64,000 nucleotides of DNA from Rhodospirillales bacterium (GCA_023145215.1 JAGLED010000001.1:186001-250000); one strand, 5' to 3'; shown: positions 16,367-26,366, numbered from the stretch's first letter. Made by a program: numbers and translations. The notes: a model not told the origin generated them from the letters alone.

Positions 16367-16936
16367 TCAGTCGTTGTAGGCACGCGGCGTCGGCGCTCTG
16401 TAATTTTCGACCTCTTTTCGGAACTTCGGTCCACCGTGCCGTTGCGGCTTCAGATCCTCGGTTGGTCCGCCCGGCCGAACGGGCCTGGGTGCGAAACGCC
16501 CCATCGAGAGCACCCTGTCATACATGACAAGTGCCCCGGCGATCCCGACATTGACGCAGAACTTGGTCGGGATCTGGATCACATGATCGCAACGCGCCAG
16601 CATTTCCGAAGACAATTCGCCGCGCTCGGGGCCAAGGACATAGGCCGCTTGCGGGGGATGATGAAAACTCGGCAATTCGATGGAGTCGTCGATCAGTTCG
16701 ACCCCGACCAGCTTGCAGGATTTCGGCAGCATCATCGAATCCATGTCGGGGAACGCGTAGAACGGCAGATGAGCCAGCGAATCGGACGTATCCGACTTGC
16801 CGCCGCGGCGCCTCGAATATACCGCCTTGACGGTGAACACGAAACTGGCGTCGAACGCATGGGCGGAACGGAACAGATTCCCCACGTTCATTTCCTTGGA
16901 AATTCCCTCAACGCCGATGCCGAAATAACCGCGCAT
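16367..16936 (-). CDS. TrmH/SpoU-family RNA methyltransferase
   Basis: A 189-residue SPOUT methylase. Motif 1 is 'ISKEMNVGNLFRSAHAFDA', motif 2 'YVLGPERGELS' and motif 3 'IPTKFCVNVGIAGALVMYDRV'; together they form the trefoil knot that binds S-adenosylmethionine. The Cys in 'FCVN' replaces the more usual Ser/Gly before the Leu-Asn segment. The ATG at 16936 has CAGGAG six bases upstream. It probably 2'-O-methylates a tRNA or rRNA ribose; the exact target is not readable. Confidence 0.88.
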   Translation of the reverse strand: MRGYFGIGVEGISKEMNVGNLFRSAHAFDASFVFTVKAVYSRRRGGKSDTSDSLAHLPFYAFPDMDSMMLPKSCKLVGVELIDDSIELPSFHHPPQAAYVLGPERGELSSEMLARCDHVIQIPTKFCVNVGIAGALVMYDRVLSMGRFAPRPVRPGGPTEDLKPQRHGGPKFRKEVENYRAPTPRAYND

Positions 16937-17049
16937 GAGCAACTCCTGTTTCCGCGTCTTGGGTTGGCGGCCTTTTGCTTTTATTGTGCCCCTGAGATGT
17001 GAACCTAAACATTCCAGACCGGTCCGGTCATTTCAAGAAGGAGCCGTCC

Positions 17050-18036
17050 ATGCGCGCTGTCGTTTGCGCCAGTTTCGATGACGAAGAGCAACTGGGTGTT
17101 GGCGAATTGCCCTCGCCCGACCTGCCGCAGGGATACGTGCGGATCGCGGTTCGCGCCGCGGGCGTCAATTTTGCCGACACCCTGATGGTCAAGGGGAAGT
17201 ATCAGGTCAAACCGCAACTGCCGTTTGCGCCGGGCCTGGAAGCGGCAGGCTTCGTGACCGAGGTATCGAGCGATGTCGAGGGGATCAACGTTGGCGATCG
17301 GGTCATGGCGAGTGTCGAACATGGCGCCTATGCCGAAGAAGCCGTCGCAAAAGCATCCAACGTCTACGTTATCCCCGACAAGATGACGTTCGTCGAAGCC
17401 GCCGGATTCCCGATCGTTTACGGTACGTCGCACATCGGCCTGGTAAACAAGCTGAAGGTGCAGCCGGGCGAAACGCTCCTGGTGCACGGCGCAGCCGGCG
17501 GTGTCGGCCTGACGGCGGTCGAAATCGGCAAGGCGCTGGGGGCCCGGGTGATCGCGACGGCCGGCGGCCAAGAGAAGCTTGAGATCGCCAAGAAATACGG
17601 CGCCGACGACTTGATCGACTACCGGACCGAGGACATCCGTGAGCGGGTCAAGGCGTTGACGGACGGGCGCGGCGCGGATGCCGTCTACGATCCGGTCGGC
17701 GGGGCCGCCTTCGATGCGAGCCTGCGGGCGATCGTTCAGGGCGGCCGGATACTTGTCGTCGGTTTCGCCAGCGGCACGGTGCCGCAGATCCCTGCGAACA
17801 TTCTGCTGGTCAAGAACATCACCGTGATCGGCTATTACTGGGGCGCGCACCGCATTCTCGATCCGGATCTGGTTCACGGCTCGTTCAAGGAACTCCTGCA
17901 ATGGTATGCGGACGGGAAATTGAAACCGCACGTATCGCACGTATTCCCGATGGAAGATGTAAAGCAGGCGCACGACACCCTCACCGGACGCAAGTCCACC
18001 GGCAAGGTCGTGATTTTGACATCGGAAACGAAATAA
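17050..18036 (+). CDS. NADPH:quinone oxidoreductase-like zinc-independent MDR protein
   Basis: A 328-residue medium-chain reductase. The GroES-like N-terminal domain contains 'GVNFADTLMVKGKY' and 'PGLEAAGFV', and the Rossmann domain 'LLVHGAAGGVGLTAVEIGKALGARVIAT' (in parts) gives the AAGGVG NADPH-binding motif. Cysteine zinc ligands of alcohol dehydrogenases are absent. AGAAGGAG precedes the ATG at 17050. It likely reduces quinones or enones in the cytosol. The electron acceptor is not known. Confidence 0.9.
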   Translation: MRAVVCASFDDEEQLGVGELPSPDLPQGYVRIAVRAAGVNFADTLMVKGKYQVKPQLPFAPGLEAAGFVTEVSSDVEGINVGDRVMASVEHGAYAEEAVAKASNVYVIPDKMTFVEAAGFPIVYGTSHIGLVNKLKVQPGETLLVHGAAGGVGLTAVEIGKALGARVIATAGGQEKLEIAKKYGADDLIDYRTEDIRERVKALTDGRGADAVYDPVGGAAFDASLRAIVQGGRILVVGFASGTVPQIPANILLVKNITVIGYYWGAHRILDPDLVHGSFKELLQWYADGKLKPHVSHVFPMEDVKQAHDTLTGRKSTGKVVILTSETK

Positions 18037-18084
18037 GGCGGCGACCGATAGCGTTGTGCCCCCACCGATACTGACAGGTCACGC

Positions 18085-20151
18085 ATGAAGATCGGAACCA
18101 AGCTCGCAATATGTTTCGTCGCCCTTGCCGTCTTGCCGCTGGGCGCAGCGTCCTTCGTCTATCTGCGCGCGACCCAGCAGTTTGGCGATGACATGGCCGA
18201 GCGCGGCAAGGAGTTGCTGGAAGAGCGGGTTCATCGTGATCTTCGCCGGGCGACGGAACTTGGCGCCGTTACCATCGAGGAAACGCGGGAGACCGTCGCG
18301 CGGGAAGTTCGCTTCCTTGTGGGCGATATCGCGGCACGGCTAAGCGTGTCGGAAGATAACGCCCCCGAAAGCGATAGCCAGAGCGGGTTCTTAATCGACA
18401 GCGAAACCGCACCCGAAGCGAAACCGGAGGGCGCTTGGCAGATCGACATGCAACACCTGAGCGTTCACGTAGCGCCGGATGCCAGCCGCGATCGAATTGC
18501 CGGGACGCTCAAGCGCCTGCGTGGCTTCAACGACGTCGCGCGAACGATCTATCTTCGCAACCGTGGCGCAATCGATACCCTGACGATCTCGTTCGAAAGC
18601 GGCCTGACCGTTTCCTATCCCGGCCGCGCGTTGCGGTTCGCCAGCGACCCCCGCGAACAGGACTGGTACCTGACAACGCTCGAAGCCCTTGAAACTGCGT
18701 GGTTTGACGGCACCAACAGTGAGCCCGGCCGGATATCGGTAAGCGCCCCCGTGCAGCTTGCCGATGGTCGTTTGGTCGGGGCGACACGCATTTCAATCCG
18801 CCTCGACGCACTTTTGACCCGCTCCGTGGACGGCACCCGGCTCCCGCCGGGTGCCGATGCCTACCTGATATCCGTACCCGACGACGATCCGGAACTGGCC
18901 CCCCACGAGATCGGCCGGTTTTCAGCCGAGAACGGGCAATGGAATATTGTCGAGCGGCCGCAACCCTTACTGCTCAACGGCGACGACAGTTGGCTGAAGG
19001 TCGTCAGCGACATGCGCTCCGGCGTGCCTGGGCTCGAGTATGTCGAACGCGACGGCAACAAAGAGATTTGGTCGTTCGGACCTGCCGGGCGCACAGAAGA
19101 TTCCGCTTATCATATCGCTGTCAGCGTTCCCGCCGACATCATCACGGTGGTTAGCGATCGTGTCGAAGAAGTCGTGCTTACGTCTTACCGGGAGCAATTG
19201 CGCGCCGCGATCGTCTTTACACTGGTCGCGGGCCTCATTGCCGCCGCGCTCGCGATCTTCGGCGCCAAGACCCTGACCAGTCCGATCCGCCGATTGCACG
19301 AAGCCGCATCGAAACTCGCCCGAGGCGATTTTTCCGTCCGCATCCAACAAGCCGGCCGGGACGAGATCGGCGATCTCGCGCGGGGCTTCAACCGTATGGT
19401 CCCGGCACTTGAAGAACAGTTGCGCGTGAAACGCGATCTTTATGTCGCACAGGAAATTCAGCAACACCTTATCCCTGCCACCCCCCCCGAAATCAAGGGG
19501 CACGACATAGCGGGACGCACAATTTATTGCGACGAGACCGGCGGCGACTATCAGGATTACATGCCGCTCGATGGCGACAATTATGCAGTGGTGGTCGGCG
19601 ACGTGACGGGACATGGCGTCGGCGCCGCGTTGCTGATGGTTTCGGCGCGCGCGTTGATGCGGGCTAATCTCGCTCACCACAAAAGTCCCGATAAATTGCT
19701 CGCGTCGATCAACAGGCAATTGAGCGAAGACAGTTCCGGCGGCCGCTCGCTGACGCTTTTTTACCTACAACTGAAGGCGTCCAGCCGTGACATCGACTGG
19801 ATCTCCGCCGGTCATGAAGCGGCGCTGGTTTTCGACCCGAAGAGGGACGCGTTCACGCTGCTAGAGGGGGAGGACATCCCGCTTGGCGTCGATGCCGACT
19901 GGACCTTCACCTCGCGCACAGAAACACTGCCGGAAGGCGGCGTCATGGTCGTTTATACCGACGGTCTGCGCGAAGCGCGGAACGGCGACGGCGTTGAGTA
20001 CGGGTTGGACCGCCTTCAGGCCGTTATCAAGCGCGGACATCCAGACGGGTGTGATGCGCTTATCGAAGCGATATTCAAGGATCTGGAGACGTTTCGAGAC
20101 GGAACACCAGCGATCGACGATATATCCGTCGTCGCGATCAGGCCGGTCTGA
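18085..20151 (+). CDS. Membrane-bound SpoIIE/RsbU-type PP2C phosphatase with HAMP domain
   Basis: A 688-residue signalling protein. Order: first membrane helix (residues 7-27), a large periplasmic sensor region of about 330 residues (Cache-like by length), second helix near 375-395, HAMP ('LTSPIRRLHEAASKLARGDF'), linker 'YVAQEIQQHLIPATPP' and the PP2C/SpoIIE domain with 'GGDYQDYMPLD', 'VVGDVTGHGVGAAL' and 'DDISVVAI', whose aspartates bind two metals. Such enzymes dephosphorylate anti-anti-sigma factors. No STAS or RsbW-like partner is encoded here. Confidence 0.93.
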   Translation: MKIGTKLAICFVALAVLPLGAASFVYLRATQQFGDDMAERGKELLEERVHRDLRRATELGAVTIEETRETVAREVRFLVGDIAARLSVSEDNAPESDSQSGFLIDSETAPEAKPEGAWQIDMQHLSVHVAPDASRDRIAGTLKRLRGFNDVARTIYLRNRGAIDTLTISFESGLTVSYPGRALRFASDPREQDWYLTTLEALETAWFDGTNSEPGRISVSAPVQLADGRLVGATRISIRLDALLTRSVDGTRLPPGADAYLISVPDDDPELAPHEIGRFSAENGQWNIVERPQPLLLNGDDSWLKVVSDMRSGVPGLEYVERDGNKEIWSFGPAGRTEDSAYHIAVSVPADIITVVSDRVEEVVLTSYREQLRAAIVFTLVAGLIAAALAIFGAKTLTSPIRRLHEAASKLARGDFSVRIQQAGRDEIGDLARGFNRMVPALEEQLRVKRDLYVAQEIQQHLIPATPPEIKGHDIAGRTIYCDETGGDYQDYMPLDGDNYAVVVGDVTGHGVGAALLMVSARALMRANLAHHKSPDKLLASINRQLSEDSSGGRSLTLFYLQLKASSRDIDWISAGHEAALVFDPKRDAFTLLEGEDIPLGVDADWTFTSRTETLPEGGVMVVYTDGLREARNGDGVEYGLDRLQAVIKRGHPDGCDALIEAIFKDLETFRDGTPAIDDISVVAIRPV

Positions 20152-20656
20152 AGGACGTTCTATCGAACTCGTAACTGTTGGCGGTCACCGCACCGTCGAC
20201 ATTGATTCCGTCGGTCGACAACGGCAATCGGAGCGTCGCCGTCACCAACCGGATCCCTCTCACCGATTCCCATGTCGTCCTGTGCACCATCGGGGTTTTG
20301 CGCTCGATCAAGACCGGAAACAGACGCGCATTCACAAATCCGTACCCTTCGACCCTGTCGGCATAATAGGTCTTTCCGGTCAGTTCCCGACCGGACACCT
20401 CCGCCATCGCGCTACCGAAAAACCGGTAATAAAAGTCCAACGGCGGCCCTAGAAAATCCACCATCGCCATGTAAGGGATCAGTCGCGGCGGCAACTCTTC
20501 CAGATGGAATGATTTGCGGGGCGGTGCGAAGTCTTCACCGCGCCGGTCGTTCCAATAGTGGTAGGCCGCCATGATCGGCATGTCGGCAATATCGTCGAGC
20601 GTAATCTCGTCGCTGCCGATCGCCCGATCGAAAATGTCGGTGCGCTGCCCGAACAT
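20138..20656 (-). CDS. PAS-domain protein of the PAS_5 (alphaproteobacterial) family
   Basis: A 172-residue protein made of one PAS-like domain with 'ADMPIMAAYHYWNDRRG', 'LIPYMAMVDFL', 'DFYYRFFGSAMAEVSGRELTGK' and 'TATLRLPLS', the pattern of Pfam PAS_5. There is no output domain. GGGAGG lies five bases before the ATG at 20656. Its last 14 bases overlap the 3' end of the phosphatase gene on the other strand. Role unknown; sensing or protein interaction is inferred. Confidence 0.85.
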   Translation of the reverse strand: MFGQRTDIFDRAIGSDEITLDDIADMPIMAAYHYWNDRRGEDFAPPRKSFHLEELPPRLIPYMAMVDFLGPPLDFYYRFFGSAMAEVSGRELTGKTYYADRVEGYGFVNARLFPVLIERKTPMVHRTTWESVRGIRLVTATLRLPLSTDGINVDGAVTANSYEFDRTSFRPA

Positions 20657-20817
20657 ATTTGCCTCCCGGAGCAGCCGGCTGCAGCTCAGCTGACAGCTTT
20701 GCCCCGATCGATACATTAAGCCTTGCATGGCCCGCTAATCAATCCGAGTGCCTCAGGACGCTTCCAAATACCGCACTTCTGGGCTATCAAAAGAAATCAA
20801 TCATCGGGAGGCCCCAC

Positions 20818-20997
20818 ATGCTCACATCTCTCCGCCGCGCAGGCATTCTCGCCTTGGCCATTTTCGCTTTCGGCGCACTGAGCGCTTGCTCGCCTGAAGT
20901 CGGCTCAAAGGAATGGTGCGAGGAACTCAAGGAAAAGCCGAAAGGCGACTGGTCGGCGAACGAAGCCGCCGATTTCGCCAAACACTGCGTGCTTTAA
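20818..20997 (+). CDS. DUF3012 small lipoprotein
   Basis: A 59-residue lipoprotein. The signal peptide ends with the lipobox 'LSAC' (Cys at residue 24), and the mature part 'SKEWCEELKEKPKGDWSANE' followed by 'AADFAKHCVL' matches DUF3012, with two cysteines that may form a disulfide. GGGAGG precedes the ATG at 20818, although the frame opens earlier. It is convergent with the DinB-family gene, six bases apart. Confidence 0.88.
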   Translation: MLTSLRRAGILALAIFAFGALSACSPEVGSKEWCEELKEKPKGDWSANEAADFAKHCVL

Positions 20998-21003
20998 TCA
21001 GAG

Positions 21004-21513
21004 TTACGCGGTTTTACCGGCTTCCCGGTCACGCATGAAATAAATAAGGTCGAGCGGCGGTGGATCGCTTGGCACCTGCGTCAGTAGCGCATGCACCTGC
21101 CCACGGTGGTGGGTCGCGTGATTGAACATGTGTGCCAGCACGATTCGCCGCTTGTCGGTCCCGTCGACACCCGAATATGTCGTGTAGGAGAACTCACCCT
21201 CAATATCCGCTGAGGATAATCCGTCGACAAAGTCGATGATGATATCGTTTTCCAGGTCGCGTTCATGCATGAACGTCTTACGATCTTCACAAACGATCTC
21301 GTTCAATGCCGCTGCCGGATAAGGGTTACCGATCATCCGCCCGCGCCACAGCCGGTCCACCAGAAGCAAATGATTGACGGCGCCGTGAATGGATCCGAAA
21401 AACGCGTCGCGCGGTTTCATGTAATCGGCTTCGTCAATGGCCGATATGGCCGTGCTCACGCGGTCATTGGCCCATTTATTGTACCTCGCCATCAGCCTCA
21501 GATGCTCAAGCAT
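21004..21513 (-). CDS. DinB-family metal-binding protein
   Basis: A 169-residue four-helix-bundle protein. The family pattern is 'LMARYNKWANDRV' near the N-terminus, His in 'GSIHGAVNHLLLVDRLW' and 'HMFNHATHHRGQVHALL' near the C-terminus, which supply three histidine metal ligands. Members include thiol-dependent transferases (bacillithiol/mycothiol S-transferases) and damage-induced proteins of unknown activity. Confidence 0.92.
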   Translation of the reverse strand: MLEHLRLMARYNKWANDRVSTAISAIDEADYMKPRDAFFGSIHGAVNHLLLVDRLWRGRMIGNPYPAAALNEIVCEDRKTFMHERDLENDIIIDFVDGLSSADIEGEFSYTTYSGVDGTDKRRIVLAHMFNHATHHRGQVHALLTQVPSDPPPLDLIYFMRDREAGKTA

Positions 21514-21566
21514 GTTCGCCCCCGGTGATTGCTGCTTTTGTCCGCCTATGCTGATGCGACGGACCG

Positions 21567-21604
21567 AAAAAGAAAAGGGCGATCCCGTTCAACGGGACCG
21601 CCCT
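21567..21604 (-). terminator. Rho-independent terminator for the DUF1127 gene
   Basis: Two 14-base arms (21576-21589 and 21591-21604, one mismatch) form a GC-rich hairpin followed on the minus strand by TTTTCTTTTTC. It lies 24 bases past the DUF1127 stop. Confidence 0.85.
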
Positions 21605-21627
21605 GCTCTCTCAGACGATGAAAAGGC

Positions 21628-21867
21628 TCACGCCTGCCAGAACGGCTTCGCGCTCTCGCGGGCGGCGTCTTCAGGTGTCATGCCCATATCGTCCAGAATT
21701 CGTGCGTCGAGACGGGCCAGATGCTGGCGCTGACGCAAGCGGGCTTCCCATACATTCAGGACATCCAGCGCTTTCTCCGGCATGACGAAAACGGCAATCG
21801 CCAACGACTTGAGGACATTGCGGCCAATGCCCAGAGCGAAGGGAAAAGTTTTCAGGATGCTGTTCAT
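21628..21867 (-). CDS. DUF1127 (YjiS-like) small protein
   Basis: A 79-residue protein whose C-terminal half 'RQRQHLARLDARILDDMGMT' is the DUF1127 arginine-rich helix-turn pattern. The N-terminal extension (residues 1-30) is hydrophobic. In other alphaproteobacteria short DUF1127 proteins affect RNA degradation and phosphate metabolism; whether this longer version does is unknown. It has its own strong terminator. Confidence 0.88.
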   Translation of the reverse strand: MNSILKTFPFALGIGRNVLKSLAIAVFVMPEKALDVLNVWEARLRQRQHLARLDARILDDMGMTPEDAARESAKPFWQA

Positions 21868-22099
21868 GGGTCATCTCCGTTCAATGCGGCGTCGGCCTAT
21901 TCCGTTCGTCCGCGACGTGGAATTCATACCGCCGCCCAACGACACGGACAAACGACATTAATTCATTTTCGCATTAGTTTTTTTTATTTGAATGTTACCA
22001 ATACAATCGTAAAATCACTTACTTTCAAATAGATAACGATATGCATGCGCATGCCGCATGTCAGATACGAAAACTTTTCGTCATGAAACTTTCGAATAC

Positions 22100-23017
22100 A
22101 TGAAACGCCGCCTTCCGTCCCTCAACGCCTTGCGCGCTTTCGAATCGGCGGCGCGCCATCTGAGCTTCACCCGAGCCGCTGACGAATTGAACGTCACCCA
22201 GGCCGCGATCTCACACCAAGTGAAGGCACTGGAAGACCAAATCGGCATCATGCTGTTTCAGCGTCGCAACCGTCAGCTCATCCTGACCGATGCCGGGCAG
22301 ATATTGCTACCCGACCTGATCGATGCGTTCGACGCCATGGACAGTGCCTTGGCGCGCGTCAAACGGCGCGATCAGGCAGGCATTCTGATCGTCGCGACAA
22401 TGGACAGTCTTGCTGCGGCATGGCTGATGCCGAGGCTGGTCCGATTCAGGAGCGATCATCCCGACATCGACATCCGCCTCGCGACATCCGACATATCTGT
22501 CGACTACGACCGTAACGGCATTGACATCGGCATCCGATATGGGCGCGGCAACTGGCCGGGACTGATCGCCGAAGAACTGATGCGGGAAGACATTTTTCCC
22601 GTCTGTGCGCCTTCATTGATCGAGAGCGGGCCGGGACTGAAGGTGCCGGCGGACCTCCGTCATTACCCGTTGATCCACGACGACATGGAAGAAGACTGGG
22701 CGATGTGGCTGAAGGCCGCAGGATTGACGGACATCGACCCTGCTCGCGGCCCCGGGTACACGCATTCGAACCTTGTGATTCAGGCCGCCATCGCCGGTGA
22801 AGGCGTAGCGCTCGGGCGCGGACTTCTGGTCGCCGATTCCATCGCCGCCGGGAAACTGGTGGCACCCTTTGATCTGGCGCTGACCGCCAATTACCGTTAC
22901 TACGTCGCGTCGACGGAAACCAATTACGACCGGCCCAAGGTCCGGGTATTCAGGGATTGGCTGTTCAAAGAGGCGCGCGACACCGCTGTGAGGCTGGCCG
23001 ACGGGCGGCGCGCCTGA
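22100..23017 (+). CDS. LysR-family regulator, GcvA-like
   Basis: About 305 residues. The N-terminus 'LPSLNALRAFESAARHLSFT' followed by 'RAADELNVTQAAISHQVKALE' is the GcvA/AmpR branch of LysR proteins, and 'RYGRGNWPGL' plus 'GEGVALGRGLLVAD' mark the effector domain. ATG 22100 gives the normal family start; 22058 is an in-frame alternative with no better ribosome site. The 190 bases upstream are AT-rich with an 8-T run and no gene. Target unknown. Confidence 0.9.
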   Translation: MKRRLPSLNALRAFESAARHLSFTRAADELNVTQAAISHQVKALEDQIGIMLFQRRNRQLILTDAGQILLPDLIDAFDAMDSALARVKRRDQAGILIVATMDSLAAAWLMPRLVRFRSDHPDIDIRLATSDISVDYDRNGIDIGIRYGRGNWPGLIAEELMREDIFPVCAPSLIESGPGLKVPADLRHYPLIHDDMEEDWAMWLKAAGLTDIDPARGPGYTHSNLVIQAAIAGEGVALGRGLLVADSIAAGKLVAPFDLALTANYRYYVASTETNYDRPKVRVFRDWLFKEARDTAVRLADGRRA

Positions 23018-23028
23018 GAGAGGAAAAC

Positions 23029-23220
23029 ATGAGCAACCCGTTCATCATGGCGATCCGCCAGAACCCGCAACAGTTCTTGGGAGAACTGGAAACCGGCGAG
23101 ATCAAGGCGATCACCGAAGCCTGTGTCGCACAACTGGAAGCACGCGCAAAAGCCGGGGACGGCGCGGCACCGGGGGCGTTGCAGGCGCTCTACCGGGTAC
23201 TCGCCAACGTCGAAATCTAG
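23029..23220 (+). CDS. Hypothetical 63-residue protein
   Basis: A small hydrophilic protein ('[20 protein letters not shown]') with GAGAGGAAAAC directly before its ATG, 11 bases after the LysR stop, so likely co-transcribed with it. It is predicted helical and has one Cys. Its stop overlaps the end of the convergent ligase gene by four bases. No family recognised. Confidence 0.65.
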   Translation: MSNPFIMAIRQNPQQFLGELETGEIKAITEACVAQLEARAKAGDGAAPGALQALYRVLANVEI

Positions 23221-25166
23221 CTCTTCAGTTCTTCCAGGTCCCGGAACAGTTCAAGCGCTTCCGGATTGGCCAGCGCCTCTTTGTTTTTGACGCCGCGGCC
23301 GTGAACGATGTCGCGCACCGCCAGTTCGGTGATCTTGCCGGACTTGGTGCGTGGGATATCCGCGACCTGTACCACCTTGGCCGGCACGTGGCGCGGCGTG
23401 CAGTTGTTCCTGACCTGAGTGCGGATCTTCTGAATAAGATCGTCGTCCAGGTTGCCGTCCTTCAAAACGACGAACAGAACGACACGAACATCGTTGTCCC
23501 ATTCCTGTCCGATGACGATGCTTTCCTGGATCTCTTCGAGTTTCTCGACCTGGCGATAAATTTCCGCCGTGCCGATCCGCACGCCGCCCGGATTAAGCGT
23601 CGCGTCGGAACGCCCGTAAATTACGATCCCGTCGTGCTCGGTCAGCATCACGTAATCGCCATGCGTCCACGTATTCGGGAACACCTCAAAATAAGCCGCC
23701 TTGAAACGTTCGTCGCCCGGGTCATTCAGGAAACCGAGCGGCACCGTCGGAAACGGTTTCGTGCACACCAGTTCGCCCTTTTCGCCCCTGATCGGCCGCC
23801 CTTCATCGTCGAACACATCGACCGCCATCCCGAGGAAGCGCATCTGGATTTCGCCCCGCCAGACGGGTGACGTCGCATCGCCACCGCAGAAACATCCCAT
23901 GATGTCCGTACCGCCCGAGAAAGAGACGAGATGCACATCCGGTTTCACGGCATCATAGACATAGTCGAAACCTTCCGGTGCCAGCGGCGAGCCGGTGGAG
24001 CACAACATGCGCACCGACGAGAGATCGTGCGTGTCGCAAGGGCGCAGGTTTGCCTTGTTGAGCGCATCGATGAATTTCGCGGATGTCCCGAAAAGCGTCA
24101 TTTTCTCCGCATCGGCAAAGTCGAACAGCGCATTTCCGGACGGATAAAACGGCGAGCCGTCATAGAGCAGCAGCACTGCGCCCCACGCAATGTTCGTCGC
24201 CAACCAGTTCCACATCATCCATCCGCATGTGGTGAAGAAAAAGACCCGGTCTCCCTTTCTGACATCACAGTGGATCGGCTGCTCCGAGGCGTGTTTGAGC
24301 AGTGTACCGCCCTGGCTGTGTACGATGCATTTTGGCGCACCGGTGGTGCCGCTGGAGAACATGATGTAGAGGGGATGGTCGAACGGCAGTTGCCGGAACG
24401 CGATCTGACCGGGAACCAACCCTTCGGCCGCATCCGCATACGTCACCGCTTTTCCGATGTCGCCGACGTCGGCGTCTTCGTCACCGTAGGGAATCAAAAT
24501 GACTTTTTCGAGGCTCGGCAACTGCTTCGCGATCGCTGCCGTCTTGCCCCTCACGTCGTGGCGCTTGCCGTTGTACCAGTAGCCATCAGTGCAGAACATC
24601 ACCTTGGGCTCGATTTGGCCAAACCGGTCAAGCACGCCTTGTTCGCCGAAATCCGGTGAACAAGAGGACCACACGGCGCCAAGTGCGTTGGCCGCCGCCA
24701 TCGCGATCACCGTTTCAGGCATATTCGGCAGGTATCCGCAGACCCGGTCGCCCTCACCCACACCGAGTTTCTCAAGAATCTGCACCAGGAGCGAAACCTG
24801 ATCGTACACCTCATCGAAACTAAGCCGACGCGAAACCTTGCCCTCGCCATTGAAGACCATGGCCTCGCCATCGCCCCGATTGCGGAGCAGGTTTTCGGCG
24901 AAGTTCAATCGCGCGTCCGGAAACCATTTCGCGCCCGGCATCTTGTCGCCGTCAACCAGCACACGCTCGCCCCGCGTTTCGGCGATAATGCCGGCATCGT
25001 CCCAGACCGAGGTCCAGAATTTCTCAAGCTCGGTGACGGAGAATTCCCAAAGTGCACGGCTGTCCGAAAGTTCGACGCCCCAATCCGCCTCGACCCGCTT
25101 GCGGAACCGCGTCATTTCCGCGCCGTCGACCTGTGCCTGGCTCGGTTGCCAAAGTGGTGTGTTCAA
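23217..25166 (-). CDS. Acetoacetate-CoA ligase
   Basis: A 649-residue ANL-superfamily adenylating enzyme that activates acetoacetate to acetoacetyl-CoA in the cytosol, feeding ketone-body or PHB turnover. It carries the AMP-binding P-loop '[17 protein letters not shown]', '[15 protein letters not shown]' and the hinge '[21 protein letters not shown]' plus catalytic Lys in '[10 protein letters not shown]'. The start is the TTG at 25166 (reads NTPLWQPS after Met), with GGGAGG six bases upstream. The upstream frame to 25430 overlaps the DUF1232 gene and is not coding. Confidence 0.94.
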   Translation of the reverse strand: MNTPLWQPSQAQVDGAEMTRFRKRVEADWGVELSDSRALWEFSVTELEKFWTSVWDDAGIIAETRGERVLVDGDKMPGAKWFPDARLNFAENLLRNRGDGEAMVFNGEGKVSRRLSFDEVYDQVSLLVQILEKLGVGEGDRVCGYLPNMPETVIAMAAANALGAVWSSCSPDFGEQGVLDRFGQIEPKVMFCTDGYWYNGKRHDVRGKTAAIAKQLPSLEKVILIPYGDEDADVGDIGKAVTYADAAEGLVPGQIAFRQLPFDHPLYIMFSSGTTGAPKCIVHSQGGTLLKHASEQPIHCDVRKGDRVFFFTTCGWMMWNWLATNIAWGAVLLLYDGSPFYPSGNALFDFADAEKMTLFGTSAKFIDALNKANLRPCDTHDLSSVRMLCSTGSPLAPEGFDYVYDAVKPDVHLVSFSGGTDIMGCFCGGDATSPVWRGEIQMRFLGMAVDVFDDEGRPIRGEKGELVCTKPFPTVPLGFLNDPGDERFKAAYFEVFPNTWTHGDYVMLTEHDGIVIYGRSDATLNPGGVRIGTAEIYRQVEKLEEIQESIVIGQEWDNDVRVVLFVVLKDGNLDDDLIQKIRTQVRNNCTPRHVPAKVVQVADIPRTKSGKITELAVRDIVHGRGVKNKEALANPEALELFRDLEELKS

Positions 25167-25195
25167 ACTCTTCCTCCCAATCGCGCACCGTGTTT

Positions 25196-25543
25196 TCAAT
25201 CCGGCGCTTGTTCGTCCACCCGCCCGAGAAACGAACGGGCACGGGCGCGGTGCCGTTCGGTGACATGGCCCGCGACCGATCGCCAGGCCGCCCAGAATAC
25301 GGCAGCATCGTCGGTAAAGCCCAGACCGGCGATAAAATCGGGTACCATATCCGTCGGGATCACGAAATAGGCAAGCGCCGCCATCAACGTCACGCGCACC
25401 CGGTTCGGCGTCGCCGGGTCGGTAGCGCAATAATATGCGGCAGCAGCCTCATCCGAGAAAGGTATTCGCCCAAGCGTCTTCTTTGCCTTGTCGGCAAAGC
25501 CGTCCGCGACGATTTTTTCATTTTCTTCAGGGGTTCGGCTCAC
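25196..25543 (-). CDS. YkvA-family (DUF1232) protein
   Basis: A 115-residue protein with the DUF1232 core '[32 protein letters not shown]', here seen as '[13 protein letters not shown]' and 'GFTDDAAVF'. Family members are small membrane-associated proteins of unknown function. It lies 29 bases upstream of the acetoacetate-CoA ligase on the same strand and may share its transcript; it is divergent from the SDR gene. Confidence 0.9.
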   Translation of the reverse strand: MSRTPEENEKIVADGFADKAKKTLGRIPFSDEAAAAYYCATDPATPNRVRVTLMAALAYFVIPTDMVPDFIAGLGFTDDAAVFWAAWRSVAGHVTERHRARARSFLGRVDEQAPD

Positions 25544-25604
25544 GTTGTCGCCCGCTCATTCTCTTGATAAACAGATAACGGCTCGGCATCGGGAGGATAA
25601 AGTC

Positions 25605-26366
25605 ATGGACGTCAAAGGTCACGCAGCGATCGTTACAGGAGCGGCGTCCGGCCTCGGTGCCGCAACGGCGCGCGCGCTGGCGGAAAAAGGCGCGAAAGTC
25701 GCCCTTCTCGATCTCAATGCGGAAGACGCCGGCAAAATAGCCGACGAGATCGGCGGCATCGCTATCGGCTGCGATGTAACATCGGCGGAGAGCGCGGAAG
25801 AGGCCGTTCAAGCAGCACATGAAAAACATGGACCGGCCCGCATACTCGTTAGCTGCGCCGGCATCGCACCGCCGAAACGCATCGTCGGCCGCGACGGTGC
25901 ACAGCCGCTGGAGGCCTTCGCCGCCATCATCAACGTCAACCTGATCGGCACCTTCAACGTCATGCGTCTGGTGGCGGCGGATATGACGGCGCTCGACCCT
26001 CTAGAGACGGGCGAACGCGGGGTCATCATCAACACCGCCTCGATTGCTGCCATGGACGGCCAGATCGGCCAGGCGGCCTATGCCGCATCGAAAGGAGGGA
26101 TCGCCTCCATGACACTCCCCGCCGCGCGCGAGTTGGCGAGAAGCGGCGTCCGAGTCCTCGCGATTGCCCCCGGGATTTTCGGTACCCCGATGCTGTTCGG
26201 CCTGTCCGAGGAAGTCCAAAAAGCATTGGGTGAGAGCGTGCCGTTTCCGTCGCGCCTTGGCGATCCCGCAGAATACGCCGCTCTGGCGCTGCACATGATC
26301 GACAACGTCATGTTGAATGGCGAAGTTGTACGTCTCGACGGAGCGCTTAGAATGGCGCCGCAATGA
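25605..26366 (+). CDS. SDR-family dehydrogenase (3-hydroxyacyl-CoA dehydrogenase type-2-like)
   Basis: A 253-residue NAD-dependent short-chain dehydrogenase. 'GAASGLGAATARALA' is the glycine motif, D in 'LLDLNAED' prefers NAD, then 'SCAGI', the catalytic Ser in 'NTASIAAM' and 'YAASK' with Tyr and Lys. The pattern 'PGIFGTPML' and overall layout resemble HSD17B10/type-2 3-hydroxyacyl-CoA dehydrogenases, fitting beta-oxidation and the neighbouring acetoacetate ligase. GGGAGGATAAAG precedes the ATG at 25605. Confidence 0.92.
   Translation: MDVKGHAAIVTGAASGLGAATARALAEKGAKVALLDLNAEDAGKIADEIGGIAIGCDVTSAESAEEAVQAAHEKHGPARILVSCAGIAPPKRIVGRDGAQPLEAFAAIINVNLIGTFNVMRLVAADMTALDPLETGERGVIINTASIAAMDGQIGQAAYAASKGGIASMTLPAARELARSGVRVLAIAPGIFGTPMLFGLSEEVQKALGESVPFPSRLGDPAEYAALALHMIDNVMLNGEVVRLDGALRMAPQ

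Noticed and set aside
17005..17973. 322-codon antisense frame opposite the quinone oxidoreductase
   Set aside because: Shadow frame, rich in Arg and Asp/Asn, no family signature.
25167..25430. 88-codon upstream extension of the acetoacetate-CoA ligase frame
   Set aside because: It overlaps the DUF1232 gene in another frame and looks like noise; a TTG with GGGAGG explains the real start.
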